DNA of 64,000 bases from Gordonia sp. ABSL11-1 (GCF_030315685.1 NZ_JASXSI010000015.1:62001-126000), one strand, 5' to 3'. Shown: positions 44,440-53,958, counted from the stretch's first letter. A program made the numbers and translations. The notes: generated by a model from the sequence alone, not told the origin.

Positions 44440-46446
44440 ATGCCGGACAACGTCGCCCGGAAACTCATCGGTTCGCATCTCGAGAAGGGTGAGATGACGC
44501 CCGGCGAGGAGATCGCGATCCGCATCGATCAGACCCTCACCCAGGACGCCACCGGCACCCTGGTGATGCAGGAACTCGAGGCGCTCGGGCTGGACCGCGC
44601 GCGGACCCAGGTCAGCGTGCAGTACGTCGATCACAACCTGCTGCAGACCGACGAGAAGAACGCCGAGGACCACGAGTACCTCCGTACGGCGTGCATGCGG
44701 TTCGGCCTCTGGTTCTCCAAGCCCGGCAACGGCGTGTCGCACCCGACGCACATGCAGCGGTTCGGTGTGCCGGGCTCGACGATGGTCGGGTCGGACTCGC
44801 ATACGCCGGCCGCCGGATCTCTCGGCATGCTGGCGATCGGCGTCGGCGGGCTCGAGGTCGCCCTGGCGATCGCCGGGCATCCCCTGAACATCCGGATGCC
44901 CGAGATCTGGGGGGTTCGACTGGAAGGCGAACTGCCCGAATGGTGTTCGGCCAAGGACGTGATCCTGGAGATGCTCCGGCGGCACGACGTGAAAGGTGGG
45001 GTGAATCGGATCATCGAATACCACGGGCCGGGTCTCGACGGACTGACGGCGATGGACCGCCACGTCATCGCCAACATGGGTGCGGAACTGGGCGCCACGA
45101 CCACGGTCTTCCCGAGCGACGATGCGGTGCGCGACTTCCTCCGTGCCGAGGGCCGCGAGGACGACTGGACCGATCTGGTCGCCGACGACGGCGCCGACTA
45201 CGACATCAGCGACACCATCGACCTGTCGACGATCGAGCCGTTGATCGCGAGGCCGTCGTCGCCGGGCGATGTCGTACCGGTGCGCGAGGTCGCGGGCGAG
45301 GAGATCTCGCAGGTGGTGATCGGGTCGAGCGCGAACCCGGGACTGCGTGATTTCGCCATCGCGGCCGCGATGATCGATGGTCGACAGACCGCGCCGGAGG
45401 TGAGTTTCGACGTGAATCCGACGTCGCGGGAGATCCTCGCCGACCTCACCACGATGGGCTCGACCACCCAGCTCGTGATCGGCGGCGCCCGGATCCATCA
45501 GGCCGGCTGCATGGGCTGTATCGGGATGGGACAGGCACCCGCGACCGGCCGGAACTCGTTGCGCACCATGCCGCGCAACTTTCCCGGACGGTCGGGAACC
45601 CGTGAGGATGCGGTGTGGCTGTGTTCGCCGGAAACCGCCGCAGCGTCGGCGCTGACCGGCCACATCACCGATCCCCGCGACTGGGCGGCCGACGTCGGGA
45701 TGAGCTATCCGCACCTCGATCTGCCCCGCGAGCACGCGATCAACACCGCCATGCTGGTGGAGCCGATCGATGCGGCGGCCGCTGCCGAGGTCGAACCGGT
45801 GAAGGGTCCCAACATCTCCAGCCTGCCGGAGCTCGACGAACTCCCCGACGCCATCGAAGCGCCGGTGCTGCTGACCGTCGGCGACAACATCTCCACCGAC
45901 GAGATCTCACCGGCCGGCGCACGGGCTCTGCCGTTCCGGTCGAACATCCCGAAACTGGCGCAGTTCAGCTTCACCCAGATCGACGAGACCTATCCGGAGC
46001 GCGCCGCTGCCGCCGACGGCGGGCACATCATCGTCGGCGGAGAGAACTACGGGCAGGGTTCCTCCCGCGAGCACGCCGCCATCGCACCCCGCCATCTCGG
46101 ACTTCGAATGGTCATCGCCACGTCGTTCGCCCGCATCCACTGGCAGAACCTCGCCAACTTCGGTGTGCTGGCCGTCGAGTTCGACGATCCCGCCGATCAC
46201 GACGCCATCGATCAGGATGACGTGCTCAAGGTGACCGGACTGCGCGACAGCCTCGGCTCCACCGACCGGCTGACCATCGAGAACGTGACCAAGGGAACGA
46301 CATTCGATGTGCGGCACCGTCTGTCGGAGCGTCAGGTCGCCGACGTGCTGGCGGGAGGCCTCATCCCGCGCCTCGCCGCCGAGGAGGAGTCCGACGTTCA
46401 GGAGGCCAAGGAGACCGTCCTGCAGCACAGCGGCGAGATCAGCTGA
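44440..46446 (+). CDS. aconitate hydratase, Aquifex-type short form
   Basis: This [4Fe-4S] dehydratase interconverts citrate and isocitrate (or a related hydroxyacid), 668 residues. It belongs to the shorter lineage sometimes named putative or Aquifex-type aconitase, not the 930-residue AcnA usual in this order. Cluster and site motifs: VDHNLLQTDEKNAEDHEYL, SHPTHMQRFGVPGSTMVGSD, GGARIHQAGCMGCIGMGQAP with its Cys pair, and the swivel domain's GGENYGQGSSREHAAIAPRH. GAGGAG precedes the ATG by about 6 nt. Either an extra enzyme or one specialised for another substrate; the rest of the genome would show whether a standard acnA exists. Confidence 0.9.
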   Translation: MPDNVARKLIGSHLEKGEMTPGEEIAIRIDQTLTQDATGTLVMQELEALGLDRARTQVSVQYVDHNLLQTDEKNAEDHEYLRTACMRFGLWFSKPGNGVSHPTHMQRFGVPGSTMVGSDSHTPAAGSLGMLAIGVGGLEVALAIAGHPLNIRMPEIWGVRLEGELPEWCSAKDVILEMLRRHDVKGGVNRIIEYHGPGLDGLTAMDRHVIANMGAELGATTTVFPSDDAVRDFLRAEGREDDWTDLVADDGADYDISDTIDLSTIEPLIARPSSPGDVVPVREVAGEEISQVVIGSSANPGLRDFAIAAAMIDGRQTAPEVSFDVNPTSREILADLTTMGSTTQLVIGGARIHQAGCMGCIGMGQAPATGRNSLRTMPRNFPGRSGTREDAVWLCSPETAAASALTGHITDPRDWAADVGMSYPHLDLPREHAINTAMLVEPIDAAAAAEVEPVKGPNISSLPELDELPDAIEAPVLLTVGDNISTDEISPAGARALPFRSNIPKLAQFSFTQIDETYPERAAAADGGHIIVGGENYGQGSSREHAAIAPRHLGLRMVIATSFARIHWQNLANFGVLAVEFDDPADHDAIDQDDVLKVTGLRDSLGSTDRLTIENVTKGTTFDVRHRLSERQVADVLAGGLIPRLAAEEESDVQEAKETVLQHSGEIS

Positions 46447-46450
46447 GCTG

Positions 46451-47175
46451 TCACGGGATCAGCTCGGGGCGCACGGAGTCGCGGGACGCGAGGCTCTCCG
46501 GCTGCGTGCCGCCCAGTGCGACGAAGCCGTCGTCGGCGGCCCGGCCCGGTGCGACGACGGTGACGATCCGGGAACGGTCGGCGACCAGTTCGAGCGTGGT
46601 GTCGACGGCCTCGTCGGTACCGGCGGCGTCGAGCGCCGCCCGGACCCCGTCGGGTGCCGCCGCGTGCACGCGGTCGGCGAGACCGGGGCCGTAGTCGACG
46701 GGGATTCCACCGAATTCGCGGACCCGTACCGCGCTCGCAGGACTCGACGTACCGATGACGGTGATCCCGCGCAGTCGCGCAAGCTGCAGCACCGCCACAC
46801 CCACCGCGCCCGACGCGGCGTGCAGCAGGATCGGCTCACCGGGCTCGACCGCGGCCGCCCGGAGCATGTCGGCAGCCGTGCATCCGGCCAGCAGCAGGTT
46901 CGCCGCCGACGGATGGTCGACGGTCGGCGGCTTGGCGAACACCTTCTCCGCGGGAACGGTGAGTGCCGTCGCATACCCGCCCTTCACGCGGAAGGCCAGC
47001 ACCGCGTCACCGATCACGCCCCCGCCTGAGGCGATCTCGGTGTCCGGTCCGACAGCGAGGATCTCGCCGGACACCTCGTAACCGATCGGCAGCGGCAACT
47101 GCGACGCATCTGCCGGGCGCCGTGCATGTTTCAGGTCCGCCGGATTGACCCCGGCCGCATGGACCCCGACACAAA
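46451..47175 (-). pseudogene. alcohol dehydrogenase/quinone oxidoreductase remnant lacking both ends
   Basis: The reading frame shows the middle of an MDR oxidoreductase: GVHAAGVNPADLKHARRPAD, LPIGYEVSGEILAVGPDTE, HAASGAVGVAVLQLARLRGI and TVVAPGRAADDG. The usual first 30 or so residues (start, first strands, GEVLVRV-type) are absent: upstream is the ino1 terminator hairpin, with no in-frame ATG/GTG/TTG near. The last part is also missing; it stops at SRDSVRPELIP, where intact relatives continue for 50-60 residues. The stop lies 4 bp from the aconitase stop. Probably a non-functional fragment left by deletions on both sides. Confidence 0.7.
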
Positions 47176-47230
47176 CGTCCCCGTGAGCGTTCGCCGAGAG
47201 GCATTCCCCTCGGACCCGCTCACGGGGACG
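47176..47230 (-). terminator. nested hairpin terminator of ino1
   Basis: CGTCCCCGTGAGCG (47176-47189) and CGCTCACGGGGACG (47217-47230) are a perfect 14-bp inverted repeat. An inner stem CCGAG/CTCGG (47194-47198, 47209-47213) stacks inside. On the minus strand, TTTGTGT follows. It starts 41 bp after the ino1 stop, so it most likely ends the ino1 transcript. Confidence 0.8.
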
Positions 47231-47271
47231 ATCGTGGTCGTTCGACGGCGGCCGGATGGCCCGTCGGATGA

Positions 47272-48360
47272 TCAGCCGTGGATGAAGGTCTCCAGCTCCT
47301 GGCGCGCGACATCGTCGGCGAGCTGCTTCGGCGGGCTCTTCATCAGGTAGGCCGAGGCCGGCAGGATCGGTCCGCCGATACCGCGGTCCTTGGCGATCTT
47401 GGCCGCGCGCACGGCGTCGATGATGATGCCGGCCGAGTTGGGGGAGTCCCAGACCTCGAGCTTGTACTCCAGGTTCAGCGGCACGTCGCCGAAGGCGCGA
47501 CCCTCGAGGCGGACGTATGCCCACTTGCGGTCGTCGAGCCACTCGACGTGGTCCGACGGTCCGATGTGGACGTTCTTGTCCTCGACCTTGCCGGCGAGCG
47601 AGCCGGTCAGGTTGGAGGTGACGGCCTGGGTCTTGGAGACCTTCTTGGACTCCAGACGCTCACGCTCGAGCATGTTCTTGAAGTCCATGTTGCCGCCGAC
47701 GTTGAGCTGATACGTGCGGTCGAGCGCGACGCCGCGGTCCTCGAAGAGCTTCGCCATCACGCGGTGGGTGATGGTCGCGCCGACCTGGCTCTTGATGTCG
47801 TCGCCGACGATCGGGACACCCGCGTCGGTGAACTTCTGCGCCCACTCGGGGTCGGAGGCGATGAAGACCGGCAGGGCGTTGACGAAAGCGACGTTCGCGT
47901 CGATAGCGCACTGCGCGTAATACTTGTCGGCCTGGTCGGAACCGACCGGCAGGTACGACACGAGGACGTCGACCTCGGCGTCCTTGAGTGCCTGCACGAC
48001 GTCGGTACCCTCACCGTCGGCCTCGGTGATGGTCTCGCGGTAGTACTTGCCGAGTCCGTCGAGCGTGTGACCGCGCTGGACCGTGACACCGGTGGGGGCC
48101 ACGTCGGCGATCTTGATGGTGTTGTTCTCGCTCGCGAAGATCGCGTCGGAGAGGTCGAAGCCGACCTTCTTGGCGTCGACGTCGAAGGCGGCGACGAATT
48201 CGACGTCGCGGACGTGGTACGGCCCGAACTTCACGTGCATCAGGCCCGGCACCGTCGAGTTCTCGTCGGCATCCTTGTAGTACTGCACGCCCTGAACCAG
48301 GGATGAAGCGCAGTTTCCCACGCCCACAATGGCCACGCGCACCTTATTGGGCTCACCCAT
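47272..48360 (-). CDS. ino1: inositol-3-phosphate synthase
   Basis: This NAD-dependent isomerase makes inositol 3-phosphate from glucose 6-phosphate, the first step towards phosphatidylinositol, mannosylated lipids and mycothiol. The 362-residue protein is of the short actinobacterial/archaeal type. [20 protein letters not shown] is the NAD fold, [18 protein letters not shown] the second strand, and [20 protein letters not shown] and [20 protein letters not shown] the catalytic Lys-rich core. ATG at 48360 has AAGGAGAA upstream. It overlaps the padR stop by 8 bp, so regulator and enzyme are co-transcribed, as in M. tuberculosis Rv0047c-Rv0046c. Confidence 0.95.
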   Translation of the reverse strand: MGEPNKVRVAIVGVGNCASSLVQGVQYYKDADENSTVPGLMHVKFGPYHVRDVEFVAAFDVDAKKVGFDLSDAIFASENNTIKIADVAPTGVTVQRGHTLDGLGKYYRETITEADGEGTDVVQALKDAEVDVLVSYLPVGSDQADKYYAQCAIDANVAFVNALPVFIASDPEWAQKFTDAGVPIVGDDIKSQVGATITHRVMAKLFEDRGVALDRTYQLNVGGNMDFKNMLERERLESKKVSKTQAVTSNLTGSLAGKVEDKNVHIGPSDHVEWLDDRKWAYVRLEGRAFGDVPLNLEYKLEVWDSPNSAGIIIDAVRAAKIAKDRGIGGPILPASAYLMKSPPKQLADDVARQELETFIHG

Positions 48361-49087
48361 GGTCGGGTTCTCCTTCTGATCGGGGCGTCGCAGATCGCTG
48401 CGCCACCGGTGTTTTCTCTTGTACGGTTTCCTCTGGTCCCCCGTCACGGCTCGTCTCTGAGCCCGCAACACGGAAGTCTGTGTCGACGGTGTCGGTCAGC
48501 AGGCTGCGTCCCGACTCGTTCCCGCGCGTCGAGCGGATGTCACCGTCGTCGGGGAGGTCGTCGGTGTCGCCCGACGCCTCCGCCGCGATCAATTCGTTGA
48601 GCCAGCGCACCTCGCGCTCGCTGGATTCGAGGCTGAGCTGATGCAGCTGGCGGGTGTAGCGGTCGACCGCCTTGTTGGAGCGGCCGACGATCTCGCGCAG
48701 ACCCTCGCGGCGTTCCTCGACCTGACGGCGCCGGCCCTCCAGGATCCTCATCCTGGCGACCGCCGGTGTCCGGCTGAAGAACGCGAGGTGCACGCCGAAA
48801 CCATCGTCGGTGTAGTTCTGCGGACCGGTGTCGGCGACGAGCTCGCTGAACCGTTCGCGCCCGGCGTCGGTGAGCTGATAGACGCGTCGTGCGCGCCGGA
48901 CCTTGACGGTCGTCGGCGCGGTCGCCTCGTCGATCATGCCGTCGGCCTGCATGCGTCGCAATGTCGGGTACAGCGAGCCATAGGAGAACGCCCGGAACGC
49001 ACCGAGCAGGCCGGTGAGCCGTTTGCGCAGTTCGTAACCGTGCATCGGGGACTCCAGGAGCAATCCGAGAATCGCGAGCTCCAACAT
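48353..49087 (-). CDS. PadR-family transcriptional regulator
   Basis: This 244-residue winged-helix repressor has its DNA-binding part [40 protein letters not shown] and [19 protein letters not shown] at residues 1-85. A helical dimerisation arm follows (about 110-170), and then an extra disordered tail of 70 residues (Ser/Thr/Glu-rich, ending EGEPDHG) that most PadR proteins lack. It overlaps ino1 and probably controls the padR-ino1 unit. The inverted repeat at 49172-49184 upstream is a fitting operator. An AAGGAGTGAGCACC sequence precedes the ATG. Confidence 0.9.
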   Translation of the reverse strand: MLELAILGLLLESPMHGYELRKRLTGLLGAFRAFSYGSLYPTLRRMQADGMIDEATAPTTVKVRRARRVYQLTDAGRERFSELVADTGPQNYTDDGFGVHLAFFSRTPAVARMRILEGRRRQVEERREGLREIVGRSNKAVDRYTRQLHQLSLESSEREVRWLNELIAAEASGDTDDLPDDGDIRSTRGNESGRSLLTDTVDTDFRVAGSETSRDGGPEETVQEKTPVAQRSATPRSEGEPDHG

Positions 49088-49171
49088 CGGTGCTCACTCC
49101 TTCCGGTCGGCCCACGGGTGACATCGACGACACCGACGTGCCGACATCTCGCTCTGATGTGATTCCCAATG

Positions 49172-49184
49172 TATCGCAGCGATA
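49172..49184. promoter_or_regulatory. candidate PadR operator
   Basis: TATCGC-A-GCGATA is a perfect 13-bp inverted repeat about 85 bp upstream of padR and about 100 bp upstream of the divergent DUF5318 gene. It is AT-richer than the surroundings and is the only strong palindrome in this gap. Confidence 0.55.
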
Positions 49185-49285
49185 TAACTCGCGTCTACAG
49201 CGGGCCCGATGTCGCGACCGACACGCGCTCGGCGCGATGACGGTCACACCGACAGCCGCGGAAGTGACCACGTACCCTTGAACTC

Positions 49286-49675
49286 GTGCAACGCCAGATC
49301 GTCGACTACGCCCTGCAGAGGAGGTCACGGCTGTCCGACGTCCACTCCGGACGGACCGCTGTGGCCGATGTCTGCGACGCGAGTCCCTATCTGTTGCGTG
49401 CGGCCAAGTTCCATGGACGACCCTCGGCGACGCTGTGCCCGATCTGCCGAAAAGAGCAGGTCACGCTGGTGTCGTGGGTCTTCGGCGAGAAGCTCGGCCA
49501 GGTATCGGGTTCGGCCCGGACCAACGACGAGATCGCCCGGCTGGCCACCTCAGCGGAAGAGTTCTCGGTACACGTGGTGGAGGTGTGCCGCACGTGTAGC
49601 TGGAACCATCTCGTCCAGTCGTACGTTGCGGGATTGCCGCCACGCTCCACGCGCTCGCGCCGGGTCGCCAAGTAA
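49286..49675 (+). CDS. DUF5318 protein (Rv0049-like)
   Basis: This 129-residue conserved actinobacterial protein of unknown function sits between the PadR/ino1 unit and ponA1, as in M. tuberculosis. The start MQRQIVDYALQRRSRLSDVH is highly typical. Two Cys pairs, LCPICRKEQVTL and VCRTCSWNHL, plus a His, suggest a zinc ribbon. A basic tail follows (PPRSTRSRRVAK). GTG at 49286 follows TACCCT by 7 nt, a leaderless layout. Confidence 0.85.
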   Translation: MQRQIVDYALQRRSRLSDVHSGRTAVADVCDASPYLLRAAKFHGRPSATLCPICRKEQVTLVSWVFGEKLGQVSGSARTNDEIARLATSAEEFSVHVVEVCRTCSWNHLVQSYVAGLPPRSTRSRRVAK

Positions 49676-49794
49676 CCCGACCCGCGGGCGGATCGGGGTG
49701 TGCATCGGTGCTGACGACGACACGCTCCCCGTCGTCCGCGGGCGGTGAACCGAGTACGGACACTTTGCCCGGATACCCCCGCGTGGGTCACAGT

Positions 49795-49842
49795 GGGGTA
49801 ACGGACCGGGGTAACGGACCGGGGTAACGGACCGGGGTAACG
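49795..49842 (+). repeat. 13-bp tandem repeat upstream of the PBP gene
   Basis: Three perfect copies of GGGGTAACGGACC (49795-49833) are followed by a nine-base partial copy ending at 49842. It lies 70 bp before the penicillin-binding protein start, in a gap without genes. It thus holds four GTAACG motifs at 13-bp period; direct GTAAC/GTTAC repeats recall sites reported for the actinobacterial regulator MtrA, but that is only a suggestion. Confidence 0.85.
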
Positions 49843-49911
49843 AGCTGAACGACGGAGACGGATTGTGAGTAGCGCTGACATGGTCGTGCGCCTGGATCGG
49901 AAGGTGGGTCG

Positions 49912-52224
49912 ATGAGCAACCGCGGTACATCGCCCAGCGGAGGTGGCGCCGGACGCCGGAGCACCGCACCCTCCGCCGACGAGACGACGCGTAAGCGGCA
50001 TAAGTGGATGGCCCGGGGCCTCGGGATCGTCGGCGGTGTCGTCCCGGTGGTCGCCCTCATCGGCATCCTCGCGTTCATCCTGACGTACTTCGGTGCGTCG
50101 GTCCCGGCCCCCGGGGACATCAAGCAGAACCAGGTCGCGACGATCCTGACGAGCAACGGCCAGACCCTGGCGCGGGTGGTGCCCGAAGAGGGCAACCGCA
50201 CCGACGTCAAGATCACCGACATCCCCAAGTCGATGCAGGATGCGGTCATCGCTGCCGAGGACCGTGAGTTCCGCAGCAACTCGGGCTTCTCCATCCGCGG
50301 GCTGTCCCGCGCCGCGATCGGTCAGGTCACCGGCAACGGCGGCGAGGCTGGCGGCGGTTCGACGATCACCCAGCAGTATGTGAAGAACGCCCTCGTCGGT
50401 GACGAGCACAGCTATGAGCGCAAGTTCAAGGAGCTTGCGCTCGCGACCAAGATGTCGAACGAATGGTCCAAGGACGACATCATGGCCGCCTACCTGAACA
50501 CCATCTACTTCGGTCGCGGCGCCTACGGAGTGTCGGCGGCGTCGCAGGCCTACTTCCGCAAGGACGTGCAGAAGCTGACGCCCGCGGAGTCGGCGGTGCT
50601 CGCCGCGGCGATCCGCTCGCCCTCCTATTACGACCCGGAGATCAATCCGGATGCGGCGCAGGCGCGCTGGAACTATGTGCTCGACGGCATGGTGGCCACC
50701 GGAGCCATGAAGCCCAGTGACCGCGCGGCCCAGAAGTATCCGAAGGTGCCCAACGCCCGCACCCAGTCCGCCGACACCCCCGGTGCCAATGGATTGATCA
50801 AGCGCCGCGTGCTCGCCGAACTCGGAGCGCTGAACATCTCCGAGCAGCAGGTGCGCACCGAGGGACTCAAGATCACCACCACGATCGATCCACAGGTGCA
50901 GCGCTCGGTCGTCAAGGCGGCCAACGGTCAGCTCGAAGGTGAGCCGAAGAAGCTGCGCACCTCCGTGGTCTCGGTGGACCCACGCACCGGCGGCATCAAG
51001 GGCTACTTCGGCGGCAACGACGCGAACGGCTGGGACTATGCCCAGGCCGGCCTGCAGACCGGCTCCTCGTTCAAGGTGTTCGCGCTCGTCGCGGCGCTTG
51101 AGCAAGACATCCCACTGTCGAAGGTCTACAGCTCCAGCCCCTACGACGGACCCGGCGGGCTGACCGTCGAGAACTCCGACGGCGAGAGTTGCGGCTCGTG
51201 CAACCTCGCGACCGCGATGAAGATGTCGCTGAACACCGTCTACTACCGCCTGATGATGGACCTCGACGGACAGGCCAAGGCCGTCGCGGAGGCGGCGCAC
51301 AAGGCCGGTGTCGCAGAGAGCTTCGGCGACATCCAGCACACGCTGCAGGAGAAGAACGGTGGCATCGAGGGCGGTGTCGTCCTCGGGCAGTACCCCTCGC
51401 GCGTTCTCGACATGGCGTCGGCCTACGCGACGCTCGCCGCGTCCGGCGTGCACCGCGACCCGTACTTCGTGCAGAAGGTGGAGACCTCCGACGGTCAGGT
51501 CCTGTTCGATCGCGGCAACGTCGCCGGTGAGCGGGTCTTCCCGGCGAAGGTCGCCGACAACGTGACCTCGGCGCTTCAGCCGATCGCGGCCTATTCGAAC
51601 GGGCACTCGCTGTCCGATCCGAACCTGGGTTCGCGCCCGTCGGCGGCCAAGACCGGCACCGCCCAGCTCGGCGACACCGGCCAGAACAAGGACGCCTGGA
51701 TGGTCGGCTACACGCCGCAGCTGTCCACCGCGGTCTGGGTCGGCACCGACGACGGCACCGCGATCACCAACTACAGCGGCTCGTCGATCTACGGCAGCAT
51801 GCTGCCGTCGGACATCTGGCAGGCCGCGATGAACGGTGCCCTCGACGGCAAACCGATCCAGCAGTTCCCGGAGCCCCAGGCCGTCGGCGGTCAGGCAGGT
51901 GTGCCCTACGAGCCGCCGCCGACCTCCTACGACAACTCGCCGCGGTCGCGCACCCCGCGCGATCAGGGCGGCCAGACGCCGCGCATCCCCGGTGAGGGCG
52001 GCGACGGCAACATCACCCTCGCGCCCGGCGTGACGATCACCCTGCCCGGCAACGCCGGCGGTGGGAACAACGGCGGCGGAAACGGTGGTGGCAACTCCGG
52101 CAACGGTGGCGGAACCGGCGACGGCGGCGGCACGGGTGGCGGAGACACCGGCGGAGGAACCGATCCCGGCACCGGCGACGACACCGGTGGCGGGGAGGTC
52201 CCGGAGCCCCCGGCGCTCAACTAG
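49912..52224 (+). CDS. ponA: class A penicillin-binding protein (PonA1-like)
   Basis: This bifunctional peptidoglycan synthase has 770 residues. A cytosolic lead of about 35 residues is followed by one span (LGIVGGVVPVVALIGILAFI). The GT51 glycosyltransferase domain shows IAAEDREFRSNSGFSIRGLS (catalytic Glu) and GGSTITQQYVKNALVGDE. The transpeptidase domain shows GSSFKVFALVAALE (SxxK Ser), KMSLNTVYYRLMMD (SxN) and SAAKTGTAQLGDTG (KTG). The last 130 residues are low-complexity: Pro-rich, then a Gly/Asn/Asp-rich tract of about 60 residues that is probably periplasmic and disordered. Synteny supports ponA1. GGTGG precedes the ATG. Tandem 13-bp repeats lie upstream. Confidence 0.95.
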   Translation: MSNRGTSPSGGGAGRRSTAPSADETTRKRHKWMARGLGIVGGVVPVVALIGILAFILTYFGASVPAPGDIKQNQVATILTSNGQTLARVVPEEGNRTDVKITDIPKSMQDAVIAAEDREFRSNSGFSIRGLSRAAIGQVTGNGGEAGGGSTITQQYVKNALVGDEHSYERKFKELALATKMSNEWSKDDIMAAYLNTIYFGRGAYGVSAASQAYFRKDVQKLTPAESAVLAAAIRSPSYYDPEINPDAAQARWNYVLDGMVATGAMKPSDRAAQKYPKVPNARTQSADTPGANGLIKRRVLAELGALNISEQQVRTEGLKITTTIDPQVQRSVVKAANGQLEGEPKKLRTSVVSVDPRTGGIKGYFGGNDANGWDYAQAGLQTGSSFKVFALVAALEQDIPLSKVYSSSPYDGPGGLTVENSDGESCGSCNLATAMKMSLNTVYYRLMMDLDGQAKAVAEAAHKAGVAESFGDIQHTLQEKNGGIEGGVVLGQYPSRVLDMASAYATLAASGVHRDPYFVQKVETSDGQVLFDRGNVAGERVFPAKVADNVTSALQPIAAYSNGHSLSDPNLGSRPSAAKTGTAQLGDTGQNKDAWMVGYTPQLSTAVWVGTDDGTAITNYSGSSIYGSMLPSDIWQAAMNGALDGKPIQQFPEPQAVGGQAGVPYEPPPTSYDNSPRSRTPRDQGGQTPRIPGEGGDGNITLAPGVTITLPGNAGGGNNGGGNGGGNSGNGGGTGDGGGTGGGDTGGGTDPGTGDDTGGGEVPEPPALN

Positions 52225-52230
52225 CCGCCG

Positions 52231-53958
52231 GTGACCGTGGCAGAGGGACACTCGGACGAGCCGGGCTCCCCGGACACCCCCGCGGGGTCGACGGGACACA
52301 GGCCGGTGGACTCGCAATCGTGGGACACCGCAGGCGTTCTCGACCCAGACATGCGGGTCGACACCGACCGCGTGCTGCCCTCGCGCACCGACGACGTCGT
52401 GCGCGAGGCCTCCTCGGTCGTCGGCGGACCGGTCGGACGGCATGCCGCGGTCGGACGCAGCCGCACGTGGACGCCACTGCGGGTGTTGTTCTTTCTCGCA
52501 TTGTGTTTCCTCGCTCTGGGATGGTTCGGCAAGGCCGGCTGTCTGCAGCAGGCCCCCGCCGACGGCAACTCCGCCGCGGGCGCGTCGCTACGGCTCGACT
52601 GGGACGACCAGCGGCAGTACACCGACCTCTGCTACTCCGATGTCATCGGTCTGTTCGGTGCCGAACGGCTGAACGAGGGCGCCTTCCCGTACCGCACCTA
52701 CTGGTTCGAGAAGGGCGGCGACGGGCAACAGGTCAAGCGCTACATGGAGTACCCGGTGATCACCGGGATGTACATGTACGGGGTGGCGTGGGTGGCCCGC
52801 GCATGGGACTCGGCACACGAGAAGTGGGGTATCCCAGCAGCTCTCGACGTCGTGCTGTTCTTCAACCTCGCCGCGCTCGGGCTGGCACTGTTCTGGCTGG
52901 TGACCATCTGGGCGACGGCACTCACCGCACGCACCCGGGTGTGGGTGACCTGGATGGCCGCGCTCTCACCGTTGGTCATCGTGCACATCTTCACCAACTT
53001 CGACGCCATCGCCATGGCGATGGTCGCCGTCGCCATCCTGTGCTGGTCGCGTCGAAAACCCTGGCTCACCGGAGTTTTCATCGGACTCGGCACCGCGGCG
53101 AAGCTCTATCCGGTGCTCCTGCTGCCGGTGCTGTTCGTGCTGTGTCTGCGTGCGGGGAAGCTCCGCGAGTTCTTCCGGACGGCGGCCGCCGCGGCGCTGG
53201 TCTGGATCGCGGTCAATCTCCCCATCCTGATCACCTATCCGCAGGGATGGTGGGAGTTCTTCCGCTACAACTCCGATCGAGCCGCCGAGCGCGACAGCCT
53301 GTACCGGATCATCAGCGATGCCGCGGGGTTCACGTGGAACATCGATGTGCTGAACGCGCTCTCGATGGTGTTGATGGTCGCGGTGGTGGCGGCGATCGTT
53401 GCGGTCGCGTTGCTGGCGCCGCAACGTCCTCGGCTCGCGCAGCTCGCCTTCCTCGTGGTGGCGGGGTTCCTCGTCGTCAACAAGGTGTGGAGTCCGCAGT
53501 ACTCGCTGTGGCTGGTGCCGCTCGCCGTGCTCGCCATCCCGCACACACGCCTGCTGTTCGCCTGGATGCTCGCCGACGCCTTCGTGTGGATCCCGCGAAT
53601 GGCGCTGTATCTCGACGCCGATCGAAAGTGGTTGCCGGAGCAGTGGTTCACCGTGGCGATCGTGGTTCGCGCGATCATGGTGCTGGCGCTGTGCGCGGTC
53701 GTCGTGTGGCAGATCTGGCGTCCCGAGGACGACCTGATCCGCAGCCGACGGGACCGACCGAACGAACGGCTCGACGACCCGGCGGGCGGTGTTCTCGACC
53801 GCGCACCGGACCGACTCGCGCTGGCGCCGCGACCGCGCACCTCCACTGTCGGGACGGGTGCGCCACCTACGATCGGTGCATGGCACGTGGCGGCTCGCGG
53901 AGGGCACGGGCGGGACGGCGACGGCAGCGTCGAATGCGTCTCGCCGACAACGACCTGA
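52231..53958 (+). CDS. GT87-like (DUF2029) integral membrane glycosyltransferase
   Basis: This polytopic protein of 575 residues has about 12 spans and resembles Rv0051 and the polyprenyl-phosphate-mannose-dependent mannosyltransferases. After an acidic cytosolic lead of 70 residues, the first span (VLFFLALCFLALGWFGKAG) is followed by an extracytoplasmic loop with CYSDVIGLFGAERLNEGAFP. GT-C-type segments include AALSPLVIVHIFTNFDAIAM, GLGTAAKLYPVLLLPVLFVL and NKVWSPQYSLWLVPLAVLAI. The last 80 residues lack spans and overlap the HNH gene by 79 bp, so the true tail is poorly conserved. It starts with GTG 6 bp after ponA, so one operon is likely. Confidence 0.82.
   Translation: MTVAEGHSDEPGSPDTPAGSTGHRPVDSQSWDTAGVLDPDMRVDTDRVLPSRTDDVVREASSVVGGPVGRHAAVGRSRTWTPLRVLFFLALCFLALGWFGKAGCLQQAPADGNSAAGASLRLDWDDQRQYTDLCYSDVIGLFGAERLNEGAFPYRTYWFEKGGDGQQVKRYMEYPVITGMYMYGVAWVARAWDSAHEKWGIPAALDVVLFFNLAALGLALFWLVTIWATALTARTRVWVTWMAALSPLVIVHIFTNFDAIAMAMVAVAILCWSRRKPWLTGVFIGLGTAAKLYPVLLLPVLFVLCLRAGKLREFFRTAAAAALVWIAVNLPILITYPQGWWEFFRYNSDRAAERDSLYRIISDAAGFTWNIDVLNALSMVLMVAVVAAIVAVALLAPQRPRLAQLAFLVVAGFLVVNKVWSPQYSLWLVPLAVLAIPHTRLLFAWMLADAFVWIPRMALYLDADRKWLPEQWFTVAIVVRAIMVLALCAVVVWQIWRPEDDLIRSRRDRPNERLDDPAGGVLDRAPDRLALAPRPRTSTVGTGAPPTIGAWHVAARGGHGRDGDGSVECVSPTTT

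Noticed and set aside
47176..47230. The nested palindrome as a mobile-element end
   Set aside because: Its location 41 bp after the ino1 stop and the T-rich tail on the ino1 strand fit a transcription terminator; no second copy was noticed.
49387..52443. A 1000-codon open frame on the minus strand opposite the PBP gene
   Set aside because: Shadow of ponA: low-complexity composition, no motifs, while the plus strand encodes complete GT51 and transpeptidase domains.
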